Shown piece by piece: positions 28,031 to 35,677 of a stretch of 64,000 nucleotides of DNA. This stretch comes from Saccharospirillum mangrovi (GTDB lineage: Bacteria > Pseudomonadota > Gammaproteobacteria > Pseudomonadales > Natronospirillaceae). A program made the translations under genes and the position numbers. The stretch's first letter is position 1, and each line of letters opens with the position of its first letter. The DNA is taken from contig NZ_CP031415.1 of NCBI RefSeq assembly GCF_003367315.1, positions 2,788,001-2,852,000 on the forward strand, read 5' to 3'. The notes under the pieces are model-generated. The model made no database searches and was not told the DNA's origin. It was given only the letters and a program-made list of their open reading frames with translations.

Positions 28031-28843
28031 ATGCCGCTGTCCGAACGCATTCAACAACATTGGGCCGAATTGCCGCCGACCGAGCGGCGCGTCGCCGAAT
28101 TCCTGCTGGCCGAAGCCAACCGCGCGGCGACCTACTCACTGACCGAACTGAGCCAGTTGCAGGGCGTCAGCAAAGCCACGGTCAGCCGGTTGTTTCGCCG
28201 CCTCGGCTTTGACGATTTCAACGCCGCGCGCGAAGTGCTGCGCCAGTCGCCCAACGCCGGCAGCCCGCTGGTGCAACGGCATGGCGGCAATACCGATCTC
28301 GACAGCCATCTGGCGCAGGAACGCGCCAATACCCAAACCTGGCTGGGCACCGACCGTCTCGATGCCTTGATCGAAGGGCTGTATCAGTCACGGCGGCTGT
28401 ATTGCCTGGGTCTGCGCAACAACTTTCCACTGGCGTTGCACGCCGAAACGCAGTGGCTGCAATTGCGCGCCGGTGTGCAGGCGTTGCCGCGACCGGGGCA
28501 ATCGCTGTCGGAGCAACTGGGCCCGCTGGAAAGTGACGACTGGGTCGTACTGTTCGGTTTGCGGCGCCGGCATCAGGGCTTCCGCCGACTGGTCAGTCAG
28601 TTGCTGGCCGGCCCGGCCAAGCTGGTGTTGATCAGCGAACCGGGCTATTTGCCGCCGGGCAAGCCGGATCACCATCTGGTGCTGCCGCTCGAATCGACCG
28701 GCCCGTTCGCCAGTTATTCGGCCCCGATGAGCTGGGTGGCATTAATCGCCAACGGCATGATGCAGCGGTTTCCGCAGGCCACGCGCGATCGCATTGAACG
28801 CATCGAGCAGAGTTACCATCGCCTGGACGAATTGGAACCCTGA
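28031..28843 (+). CDS. MurR/RpiR family transcriptional regulator (HpxU-like)
   Basis: 270 aa from the ATG at 28031. The alternative ATG at 28001 abuts the operator palindrome and would place the second operator inside the gene. The N-terminal HTH_6 domain holds SERIQQHWAELPPTERRVAEFLL and the recognition helix region LQGVSKATVSRLFRRLGFDDF. A C-terminal SIS sugar-isomerase-like domain (about residues 105-235; YCLGLRNNF, VVLFGLRRRH, LVLISEPG) should bind the effector. From memory, RpiR-type HpxU regulators accompany HpxW oxamate amidohydrolases, as here. The shared palindromes before this gene and the next predict that it controls both. Confidence 0.85.
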   Translation: MPLSERIQQHWAELPPTERRVAEFLLAEANRAATYSLTELSQLQGVSKATVSRLFRRLGFDDFNAAREVLRQSPNAGSPLVQRHGGNTDLDSHLAQERANTQTWLGTDRLDALIEGLYQSRRLYCLGLRNNFPLALHAETQWLQLRAGVQALPRPGQSLSEQLGPLESDDWVVLFGLRRRHQGFRRLVSQLLAGPAKLVLISEPGYLPPGKPDHHLVLPLESTGPFASYSAPMSWVALIANGMMQRFPQATRDRIERIEQSYHRLDELEP

Positions 28844-28853
28844 TCGACCTTGC

Positions 28854-28875
28854 CTAAGAAACATTTGTTTCTTAG
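28854..28875. promoter_or_regulatory. Operator-like palindrome before the hpxW-like operon
   Basis: A perfect 22-base palindrome (10-2-10) with arms CTAAGAAACA and TGTTTCTTAG, in the 72-base gap between the regulator and the hpxW-like gene. Its core GAAACA-N2-TGTTTC is the same as in the sites before the regulator. A lone half-site TGAAACA follows at 28887-28893. Confidence 0.78.
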
Positions 28876-28915
28876 TATTTTCAATATGAAACACCCGTAA
28901 CCGGATGCCACGCTC

Positions 28916-30478
28916 ATGCCTTATGCCATCACCAGCCCTCATTATCTGGCCACCGACGCCGGTGCCAGCGTTCTGGCCGATGGCGGCAGCGCCATTGAAG
29001 CCATGGTGGCCACCGCTGCGGCCATCGCCGTCGCCTACCCGCACATGAACAGCCTCGGCGGCGACGGTTTCTGGCTGATCAGTCCGGCCGGCCGCAAACC
29101 CATCGCCATCGATGCCACGGGCTGCGCCGCCGCCGAGGCCAGCATTGATGGGTATCGCGCTCAAGGTTTCGACAACATTCCCGAACGTGGCGGTTTATCG
29201 GCATTGACCACAGCCGGCGCCGTCGCCGGCTGGCAAGCCGCATTGGATTTGTTACCCAGCCACCGGCCGCTGGCCGACTTGCTGGCGCCGGCACTGGACC
29301 TGGCGCGCGGCGGCATTCCGGTCAGCCACAGTCTGGCGGCAGCATCGAACAAAGTCTGGACCGACCTGAGCAACGAAGCCGGCTACAAAACCATTTACGC
29401 CCCTGAAGGCCGGCCATTGAATGCCGGCGAAACACTGATTAACCAACCCCTGGCCGATACGCTCGATCATCTGGCGGTTTCCGGTCTGGCCGACTTTTAC
29501 CAGGGCGACATCGGCCAGACGCTGGCGCGCAGCCTGGAGCTGGCCGGCAGTCCGCTGCGACGCCGGGATTTGCAACACTATAAAGTCCGTCAACCCCAAG
29601 CCCTGACCACCCAAACCCGCGACGGCGATCTGTTCAACTTCCCGGCACCCACTCAAGGCCTGGCGTCGCTGATGATTCTGGCGTTGTTCGACCGGGTGCG
29701 CGATCAGGCCAAGAGCGAGGCCGACCGCGTGCATTTGCTGATCGAATGCACCAAACTCGCCTTCCGCGCACGCGACCGCCTGGTGTGTGACCCGGACCAC
29801 GTTACCGCCGATTACCATCGACAACTCGATGACACCCATCTCGACGCACTCGCCACCCAAATCCGCCTGAACCGCGCCCAGCCCTGGCCGCATCCAGCCG
29901 AACCCGGCGATACCGTCTGGTTCGGCTGCGTCGACGCCGACGGCACCATGGTCAGTTACATCCAAAGCCTGTATTGGGAATTCGGGTCCGGCGTCGTCTG
30001 CCCGCAGACTGGCATCGCCTGGACCAACCGCGGCCTCAGCTTCAAGCTCGACGATAACCACCCGAACCGACTGCGCCCCGGCGCACGCCCGTTCACCACG
30101 TTGAACCCGGCTTACGCCAGCTTGGGCAACGGCGACCGCATCGCCTACGGCACCATGGGCGGTGAAGGCCAACCACAAACTCAGGCGGCGTTGATGATGC
30201 GGCATTTGGTGGAAGGCCAGTCGTTGCAAGACAGCATCGCCGCCGGCCGCTGGCTGCTTGGCCGCACCTGGGGCGACACCAGCAACAATCTGAAACTGGA
30301 AGCGGACCTGGCAAACCGGATTGCCGCCGATCTGCAAGCACGCGGCCACGATCTGGTCAGCGTGCCCGAACACAGCGAAATGATGGGGCATGCTGGCGCC
30401 ATTCGTCGCACCGCCGACGGCCGCTTGGAGGCCGCCACCGATCCACGCAGCGACGGCCGTGCCGTCGTGCAAAACTGA
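28916..30478 (+). CDS. Gamma-glutamyltransferase-family Ntn hydrolase, oxamate amidohydrolase-like (HpxW)
   Basis: 520 aa, cytoplasmic by lack of a signal peptide, unlike periplasmic Ggt. The family frame is clear: AGASVLADGGSAIEAMVATAAA, HMNSLGGDGFWL, and the autoprocessing site GDTVWFGCVDADGTMVSY, whose Thr-333 would be the new N-terminal nucleophile after self-cleavage; GTMGGEGQPQTQ forms the later active-site loop. The DTVWFG context is that of HpxW-type oxamate amidohydrolases rather than TTH of true Ggt. Oxamate would give oxalate and ammonia. It is the first of four plus-strand genes spaced 4-20 bases or overlapping, behind a strong operator palindrome. Assignment to HpxW is from memory of the family and its RpiR neighbour. 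Confidence 0.78.
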   Translation: MPYAITSPHYLATDAGASVLADGGSAIEAMVATAAAIAVAYPHMNSLGGDGFWLISPAGRKPIAIDATGCAAAEASIDGYRAQGFDNIPERGGLSALTTAGAVAGWQAALDLLPSHRPLADLLAPALDLARGGIPVSHSLAAASNKVWTDLSNEAGYKTIYAPEGRPLNAGETLINQPLADTLDHLAVSGLADFYQGDIGQTLARSLELAGSPLRRRDLQHYKVRQPQALTTQTRDGDLFNFPAPTQGLASLMILALFDRVRDQAKSEADRVHLLIECTKLAFRARDRLVCDPDHVTADYHRQLDDTHLDALATQIRLNRAQPWPHPAEPGDTVWFGCVDADGTMVSYIQSLYWEFGSGVVCPQTGIAWTNRGLSFKLDDNHPNRLRPGARPFTTLNPAYASLGNGDRIAYGTMGGEGQPQTQAALMMRHLVEGQSLQDSIAAGRWLLGRTWGDTSNNLKLEADLANRIAADLQARGHDLVSVPEHSEMMGHAGAIRRTADGRLEAATDPRSDGRAVVQN

Positions 30479-30494
30479 CTTCAGGAGATTCTAA

Positions 30495-31316
30495 ATGGAC
30501 ACAGTCAGCTCGGCCCTGCCGTTAATTCTGACCCTGGCCGCCACCGGCGTCTTTGCCGGCATTCTGGCCGGTCTGTTGGGCGTTGGCGGTGGCATTGTCA
30601 TCGTGCCGGTGTTGTTTTTCGTGTTTCAGGGGCTGGGTGTGTCGGCCGATTCATCCATGGTGATTGCCACCGCCACCTCACTGGCGACCATCATCCCGAC
30701 ATCACTTTCCTCGATTCGCGCCCACCACGCCAAAGGCAACGTTGATTTCGCGCTGCTGAAAATCTGGGGGCCTTTTGTTTTAGCCGGCGTGCTGCTCGCC
30801 AGCTATCTGGTCACCATCGCCGAAGGCGTCTGGCTGACCACGCTGTTCGGCGTCATCGCCACGCTGGCCGCGCTGAACATGCTGTTGCGTGCCAGCAGCC
30901 CGCCGATGTTTCAACGCCTGCCGAGCAAGGCCGGCCAGTCGATCATGGCGGCCTTGATTGGTCTGTTCTCGGCGCTGGTCGGCATCGGCGGCGGCACTTT
31001 GAGCGTGCCGACGCTGACCGCCTGCAATTACCCGGCGCACCGCGCTGTCGGCACCGCCGCCGCCATCGGCCTGATCATTTCGTTGCCGGCAGCCGTCACC
31101 CTGCTGATTGCCGGCCAGACACCGGCCGACGCCCCGGCGGGCACTTACGGCCTGGTCAACTTGCTCGGCTTTGTCTGCATCGTGCCGCTGACGGTGCTGT
31201 TCGCTCCGGTGGGCGCACGCATCGCCCACGCACTGGACGCCGCCGTGCTGAAAAAAGTCTTCGCCGTTGTGCTGCTGATCACCGGCCTGCGCATGCTGGC
31301 GCAAGTCATTCTCTGA
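30495..31316 (+). CDS. TSUP (TauE/SafE) family membrane transporter
   Basis: 273 aa with about eight membrane segments and the duplicated TSUP signature: FAGILAGLLGVGGGIVIVPVL in the first half and GLFSALVGIGGGTLSVPTL in the second. TSUP proteins move small organic or sulfur-containing anions. In this operon the cargo could be oxalate, oxamate or a ureide, but that is inference. AGGAG lies 9 bases before the ATG. It starts 16 bases after the hpxW-like gene. Confidence 0.88.
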   Translation: MDTVSSALPLILTLAATGVFAGILAGLLGVGGGIVIVPVLFFVFQGLGVSADSSMVIATATSLATIIPTSLSSIRAHHAKGNVDFALLKIWGPFVLAGVLLASYLVTIAEGVWLTTLFGVIATLAALNMLLRASSPPMFQRLPSKAGQSIMAALIGLFSALVGIGGGTLSVPTLTACNYPAHRAVGTAAAIGLIISLPAAVTLLIAGQTPADAPAGTYGLVNLLGFVCIVPLTVLFAPVGARIAHALDAAVLKKVFAVVLLITGLRMLAQVIL

Positions 31317-31336
31317 TTTTGATGTGTGGAGCGCCT

Positions 31337-32572
31337 ATGACCGGCCCTGAACACCAACGCCTGAACCCACCGCCACGCCTGTTGATGGGGCCGGGGCCAA
31401 TCAATGCTTATCCGCGTGTGCTGAATGCGCTGTCGACGCAACTGATCGGTCAATACGACCCGGTGATGACCGGCTATATGAATGACGTCATGGCGCTGTA
31501 TCGCGGCGTCTTCGACACCCGGAACCGCTGGACCTTGATGGTCGATGGCACCGCCCGAGCCGGCATCGAAGCGGTGCTGGTCTCGGTGATTGAACCAGGC
31601 GACAAAGTGTTGGTGCCGGTGATGGGACGCTTCGGGCATTTGCTGGTCGAAATCGCCGAACGCGCCGGCGCCGAGGTGCATACCCTCGACGTGCCCTGGG
31701 GCGAAGTAGCCCAGCCGGAGCAAGTCGAAGCCGCCATCAAAGCCGTGCGGCCCAAGTTGCTGGCGACGGTTCAGGGCGACACCTCCACCACCATGCTGCA
31801 ACCGCTGGCCGATCTGGGTGCGCTGTGCCAACAGTACGACGTGCTGTTTTACTGCGACGCCACCGCCTCCATCGGCGGCAACGAACTGCAAACCGACGCC
31901 TGGCATCTGGATGCCGTCTCTGCCGGTTTGCAGAAATGCCTGGGCGGCCCGTCCGGCATTGCACCGATCACGCTGAGCGACCGCTTTGTCGACGTTATCC
32001 GCCGCCGTCACCACATCGAAGCCGGCTTGCGCAGCGACGATCTGGACGCCGAGCTCGGTCCGCGCATCCGCTCCAACTATTTCGACCTGCCGATGATCCT
32101 CGACTACTGGAGCGAAGCGCGGCTGAACCACCACACCGAAGCCACGTCCATGCTGTACTGCGCGCGCGAATGCGGCCAGCTCATGGCCGAAGAGGGTCTG
32201 GATGCCTGCGTCGAACGCCACCGGATGCACGGCAACGCCATGCTGGCGGGGCTTACGGCGATGAACCTGAAACCCTACGGCAACCTCGAGCACCGCATGA
32301 ACAACGTCTGCGCCGTCTACATTCCCGACGGCATCGACGGCGAAGCCGTGCGCGCTGTGTTGCTGAACGACTTCAACATCGAAATCGGCACCTCGTTCGG
32401 GCCGCTCAAAGGCAAGGTCTGGCGCGTCGGCACCATGGGCTACAACGCCCGCCTCGATGCTGTGCTCAGCACCTTGTCAGCACTGGAACATTGTCTGCGT
32501 CGTGCCGGCCATTCGTTTACTGCCGGCGCTGGCATCGACGCCGCTTACCAAAGCTACCGGAGTCTCGGATGA
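31337..32572 (+). CDS. Class V aminotransferase, ureidoglycine/alanine-glyoxylate type (HpxJ/PucG-like)
   Basis: 411 aa from the ATG at 31337, chosen for GGAG at 6 bases; an ATG at 31322 or further upstream gives no family match. N-terminal LLMGPGPINAYPRVLNAL and DGTARAGIEAVL are typical of alanine-glyoxylate/PucG aminotransferases. The PLP Lys-200 lies in SAGLQKCLGGPSG. The substrate is probably ureidoglycine or alanine with glyoxylate as acceptor. With allantoate amidohydrolase downstream (ureidoglycine source) and an oxamate amidohydrolase-like enzyme upstream, a ureidoglycine:glyoxylate role fits. The stop overlaps the next start (ATGA). Confidence 0.85.
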   Translation: MTGPEHQRLNPPPRLLMGPGPINAYPRVLNALSTQLIGQYDPVMTGYMNDVMALYRGVFDTRNRWTLMVDGTARAGIEAVLVSVIEPGDKVLVPVMGRFGHLLVEIAERAGAEVHTLDVPWGEVAQPEQVEAAIKAVRPKLLATVQGDTSTTMLQPLADLGALCQQYDVLFYCDATASIGGNELQTDAWHLDAVSAGLQKCLGGPSGIAPITLSDRFVDVIRRRHHIEAGLRSDDLDAELGPRIRSNYFDLPMILDYWSEARLNHHTEATSMLYCARECGQLMAEEGLDACVERHRMHGNAMLAGLTAMNLKPYGNLEHRMNNVCAVYIPDGIDGEAVRAVLLNDFNIEIGTSFGPLKGKVWRVGTMGYNARLDAVLSTLSALEHCLRRAGHSFTAGAGIDAAYQSYRSLG

Positions 32573-33798
32573 GTTCGATTGGAGTAAATGCACTAAAATG
32601 GTGCGACGAACTCGCCACCCTGACCGCCACCCCCGGCCAGATGGAACGTTGCTATCTGACTGACCAACATCGCCAGGCCAATGCGCTGGTCGCTTCCTGG
32701 CTCAAAGACGCTGGCTTACCGTCCTGGCAAGACGCAGCGGGCAACCTGTGGGGACGTTTACCGGCAACCAACGACAACGCCCCAGTGGTCATTCTCGGCT
32801 CGCACCTCGACACCGTACCCAACGGCGGCATTTACGACGGCATTCTGGGTGTCGTACTGCCGTTGCTGGTGATGATTGAACTGAAACAACAAGGCATCGC
32901 GCTGCCGTTCCACCTTGATCTGGTCGGCTTCGGCGACGAAGAAGGCAGCCGGTTCAGCTCAACGCTGCTCGGCAGCCGCGCAGTAATCGGCCAGTGGGAC
33001 CCGAACTGGGCGGCGATCAAAGACGCCAACGGCATCACCCTGGCGGACGCCTTCGAACGCTTCGGGCTCGACATCCACCGAGTGGGCGAAGCCAGCCGTG
33101 CCAGTGATTCGGTGCTCGCTTATCTGGAAACGCACATCGAGCAAGGCCCGGTATTGGAAGCGGAAAATTTGCCAGTTGGCATCGTCACCGCCATCGCCGG
33201 CGCGCGCCGCTTCAACATCGACTTCACCGGCATGGCCGGCCACGCTGGCACGGTGCCGATGCACTTGCGTCGCGATGCGCTTGCCGCCGCCGCCGAATTC
33301 ATTTTGATTGTCGAGAAAGTCGCCCGCGAACACGGCGTCACCGCGACAGTCGGGCGGGCGTCAGCCAAGCCTGGCGCCGTCAATGTGATTGCCGGTTCAG
33401 CCCAGGTCAGCCTCGACATACGCAGCGAAAAAGACGCCGAACGCGACGCCGCCCTGACAATGATCTGGGACACCGCCAAAGTGGCTTGCCGCGAACGCGG
33501 TATCGACATGGGCTGGCAGGAAATTCACGCCGCCCCGGCGGTCGCCTGCGACGACCGACTGCAAAGCTGCCTCGCCAGCGCCATCGAAAAACACCACATC
33601 CACCCGCGTTACCTGCACAGCGGCGCCGGCCACGACGCCATGGCGATGGCCGCCATCTGCCCGGTCGCCATGCTGTTTGTGCGTTGCAAAGGCGGCATCA
33701 GCCACCATCCGGATGAATCAATTACTGCCGAAGATGCCGACATCGCCGGCCAGGTATTGCAAGACTGGATTCTGGAATTGGCTGCCCGCCAGGGCTGA
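32569..33798 (+). CDS. Allantoate amidohydrolase-like M20 Zn-hydrolase (HpxK/AllC type)
   Basis: 409 aa from the ATG overlapping the previous stop; the open frame upstream is antisense-free shadow inside the aminotransferase gene. Metal ligands are visible: VILGSHLDTVPNGGIYDG (His, Asp), GFGDEEGSRF (Glu pair), ETHIEQGPVLE and a C-terminal SGAGHDAMAM plus GGISHHPDE. This is the carbamoylase/allantoate amidohydrolase branch of peptidase M20, hydrolysing N-carbamoyl compounds. In this operon allantoate to ureidoglycine is the likely step; N-carbamoyl amino acid hydrolysis is the alternative. It ends 9 bases before the convergent thiI stop, with no terminator between. Confidence 0.86.
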   Translation: MSSIGVNALKWCDELATLTATPGQMERCYLTDQHRQANALVASWLKDAGLPSWQDAAGNLWGRLPATNDNAPVVILGSHLDTVPNGGIYDGILGVVLPLLVMIELKQQGIALPFHLDLVGFGDEEGSRFSSTLLGSRAVIGQWDPNWAAIKDANGITLADAFERFGLDIHRVGEASRASDSVLAYLETHIEQGPVLEAENLPVGIVTAIAGARRFNIDFTGMAGHAGTVPMHLRRDALAAAAEFILIVEKVAREHGVTATVGRASAKPGAVNVIAGSAQVSLDIRSEKDAERDAALTMIWDTAKVACRERGIDMGWQEIHAAPAVACDDRLQSCLASAIEKHHIHPRYLHSGAGHDAMAMAAICPVAMLFVRCKGGISHHPDESITAEDADIAGQVLQDWILELAARQG

Positions 33799-33806
33799 CC
33801 AGACGC

Positions 33807-35261
33807 TCAGGCCCGATACACCCCAACATTGGTAAAGCCCGCGTCCTGCAGATGCAGGGCGTGCAGCTTGCTCATCACGCCTTTGTCGCAATACAGCAAA
33901 TACTGCTTGCTGGCGTCGAGTTCGGCGAAGCGGCGGTTGAGGCTGTAGAAAGGAATCTGCATGACATCACGATCGGCCAAAGCCAGCGGTTCAGCCTCCG
34001 CTTCGGTCGGGTGGCGCACGTCGATAACGATGGCCTTGGCGTCAGTAATAACCGGCAAGCTCTGGTTCAACGACTCGACATCGGCCCAGCTCAGTTGATC
34101 GACGTTTTCGATGCGTCGCTCAGCAATCGCCGCTTCCAGCACCGCCATATCAAAGGCTGCTTCGGCTTCCAGCAACGCCGGCCGTTTGCAGGCCGCGTTC
34201 GGCTTGCGCGAAATCACGCCGCAGTATTCCGGCATGCGTTCGGCAAACGACGCGGTACCGATGGCGCGCGCCTGATCGATGATGTCCGGTTTGTCGGACA
34301 CGATCAGAGGGCGAATCACCATCCGATCAGTCACTTCGTCAATCAGATTCAGGTTCGGCATGGTCTGGCTCGATACCTGAGCCAGGCATTCGCCGGTCAC
34401 CAGCGCCGGAATGTTCTGTTCTTCCGCGATGCGCTCGGCCGCACGCATCATCATGCGCTTGAGCACCACGCCCATGTAGCGGTCTTCAACCTGAGTCAGA
34501 ATTTCCTCGACCACGCCTTCAAACGGCACCGAAATAAAGTGCGTCTTGTGCGAGGCGCCGTACTTCTTCCACAGATAATAAGTGACTTCTTTAACGCCGT
34601 TTTCGTGCGCCGCGCCACCCAAATTAAAGAACAGAAAATGGTTCTTCACGCCACGGCGCAACATCTGGAACGCCGCCACGGTAGAATCGAAACCGCCACT
34701 GACCAGCGTCAGCACCGACTCCTGCGTACCCAGCGGATAACCGCCCAGCCCCGGTCGTTTGTTTTGCACCACATAGAAGCGGTTGTGTTTGATCTCAAGC
34801 CGGATTTCCAGATCCGGATTCTTCAGCCGCACACCCGCCGCCTGGCTTTTCTGGTTCAAACCCCCACCGACGTAGCGCTCAACATCAATGGAAGTGAAAT
34901 CGTGTTCGCCGATGCGCTTGCAGCGCACGCAGAAGGTTTTACCGGCCAGCGCCTCACCCCAAACGCTCAGTGTTGCCTCAACCATGGCGTCGAAATCGGT
35001 CAGCGGAAATTCCAGCACCGCCTGCACCTGGCTGATGCCCGGCACGCATTCCAGCGCCTGGGCGACGGCTTCGTTGACGACCTCAGCGGTGTCGTCAGGC
35101 GTGCGCACCCGTATCGCGTCCCAGTCGTTATGCACCTTCACCTCAGCGCAGATGGGCCGCAGCACATTGCGCAGATTCTGCGCCAGGCTCTTGGTCATCA
35201 ACTGACGCACAGGCTTGGTTTTGATGGTGATTTCGGGGAACAGCTTGACGATAAACTTCAT
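33807..35261 (-). CDS. thiI: tRNA uracil 4-sulfurtransferase ThiI
   Basis: 484 aa, as in E. coli (482). An N-terminal ferredoxin-like and THUMP region (about residues 1-170, MKFIVKLFPEITIKTKPVR) leads to the PP-loop SGGFDSTVAAF (about 188), which adenylates U8 of tRNA. A C-terminal rhodanese domain (about 395-484) has the persulfide Cys in YLLYCDKGVM. A CGVISRKPNAACKRP segment carries the other conserved Cys. It makes 4-thiouridine and serves thiazole synthesis. It is divergent from glnA. Confidence 0.96.
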   Translation of the reverse strand: MKFIVKLFPEITIKTKPVRQLMTKSLAQNLRNVLRPICAEVKVHNDWDAIRVRTPDDTAEVVNEAVAQALECVPGISQVQAVLEFPLTDFDAMVEATLSVWGEALAGKTFCVRCKRIGEHDFTSIDVERYVGGGLNQKSQAAGVRLKNPDLEIRLEIKHNRFYVVQNKRPGLGGYPLGTQESVLTLVSGGFDSTVAAFQMLRRGVKNHFLFFNLGGAAHENGVKEVTYYLWKKYGASHKTHFISVPFEGVVEEILTQVEDRYMGVVLKRMMMRAAERIAEEQNIPALVTGECLAQVSSQTMPNLNLIDEVTDRMVIRPLIVSDKPDIIDQARAIGTASFAERMPEYCGVISRKPNAACKRPALLEAEAAFDMAVLEAAIAERRIENVDQLSWADVESLNQSLPVITDAKAIVIDVRHPTEAEAEPLALADRDVMQIPFYSLNRRFAELDASKQYLLYCDKGVMSKLHALHLQDAGFTNVGVYRA

Positions 35262-35352
35262 GCGTCAGGCCAGACAGATGCGCAACTTTTGAGGGTCGCG
35301 GAGTATAGCCTGAAGGCGCTCAGTTTTCATCCAAAGACCCCATTCAAAACCA

Positions 35353-35369
35353 TGCACCAAAATCGCGCA
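35353..35369. promoter_or_regulatory. NtrC-type binding site, distal (glnA)
   Basis: TGCACCAAAATCGCGCA fits the NtrC consensus TGCACC-N5-GGTGCA with a perfect left half and a degenerate right half. It is centred about 150 bases upstream of the expected glnA transcription start. Confidence 0.6.
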
Positions 35370-35395
35370 TCACAAGAGGGCGTGCGCCACAAAAT

Positions 35396-35412
35396 CGCAC
35401 AACATTGGTGCA
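35396..35412. promoter_or_regulatory. NtrC-type binding site, proximal (glnA)
   Basis: CGCACAACATTGGTGCA has a perfect right half (TTGGTGCA) and GCAC in the left half. It is centred about 108 bases upstream of the expected start, the distance used at E. coli glnAp2. Confidence 0.68.
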
Positions 35413-35486
35413 CAACCAAATCAAAACCAAACCGGAAAAGTGCCTTGAACCACCGTATTACCAGCCCCTTAGCGAGCACCAATGCG

Positions 35487-35502
35487 TGGCATAAGATTTG
35501 CT
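35487..35502 (+). promoter_or_regulatory. Sigma-54 promoter of glnA
   Basis: TGGCAT-AAGAT-TTGCT matches the -24/-12 consensus TGGCAC-N5-TTGCA, with the invariant GG and GC at the right spacing. Transcription should start near 35512, leaving a leader of about 165 bases before the ATG. With the two NtrC-type sites upstream this marks glnA as nitrogen-regulated. Confidence 0.82.
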
Positions 35503-35529
35503 CAAAGCCTCGACACTGGTCACACTGCG

Positions 35530-35606
35530 GGTGCTCTCGCACCGGCATGACAACAACCTTTGGTGGATCGGGTGCGCAACGCTATCAGCGTGCACCTTAA
35601 AGGTGC
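35530..35606 (+). other. glnA leader with competing hairpins
   Basis: Repeated GGTGC/GCACC blocks form GGTGC-TCTC-GCACC (35530-35543), a longer hairpin (35571-35596) whose upper stem is ACGCT-ATC-AGCGT, and an alternative GCACC-TTAAA-GGTGC (35592-35606) that reuses the 3' arm of the longer one. The second and third cannot form together. I see no terminator T-run. Confidence 0.5.
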
Positions 35607-35677
35607 CGCCCAGTGCGACACCGAAGCCGCATACAAAGCTCACCGGCCCAATTGGCCGTTCAACCTGGAGATACACA

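Noticed and set aside
29252..30472. 406-codon minus-strand open frame opposite the hpxW-like gene
   Set aside because: Antisense to a gene with intact Ntn-hydrolase motifs; no ribosome site or recognisable domain.
31145..32293. 382-codon minus-strand open frame opposite the TSUP and aminotransferase genes
   Set aside because: Spans two sense genes and shows no protein-like pattern.
31825..32568. Upstream extension of the M20 hydrolase frame by 248 codons
   Set aside because: It overlaps the aminotransferase in another frame and is Arg-rich noise; the ATGA overlap gives a natural start at 32569.
33852..35600. 582-codon plus-strand open frame opposite thiI
   Set aside because: It lies antisense to an unmistakable thiI gene and its translation is rich in His, Gln and Arg without any family pattern; it is a composition artefact.
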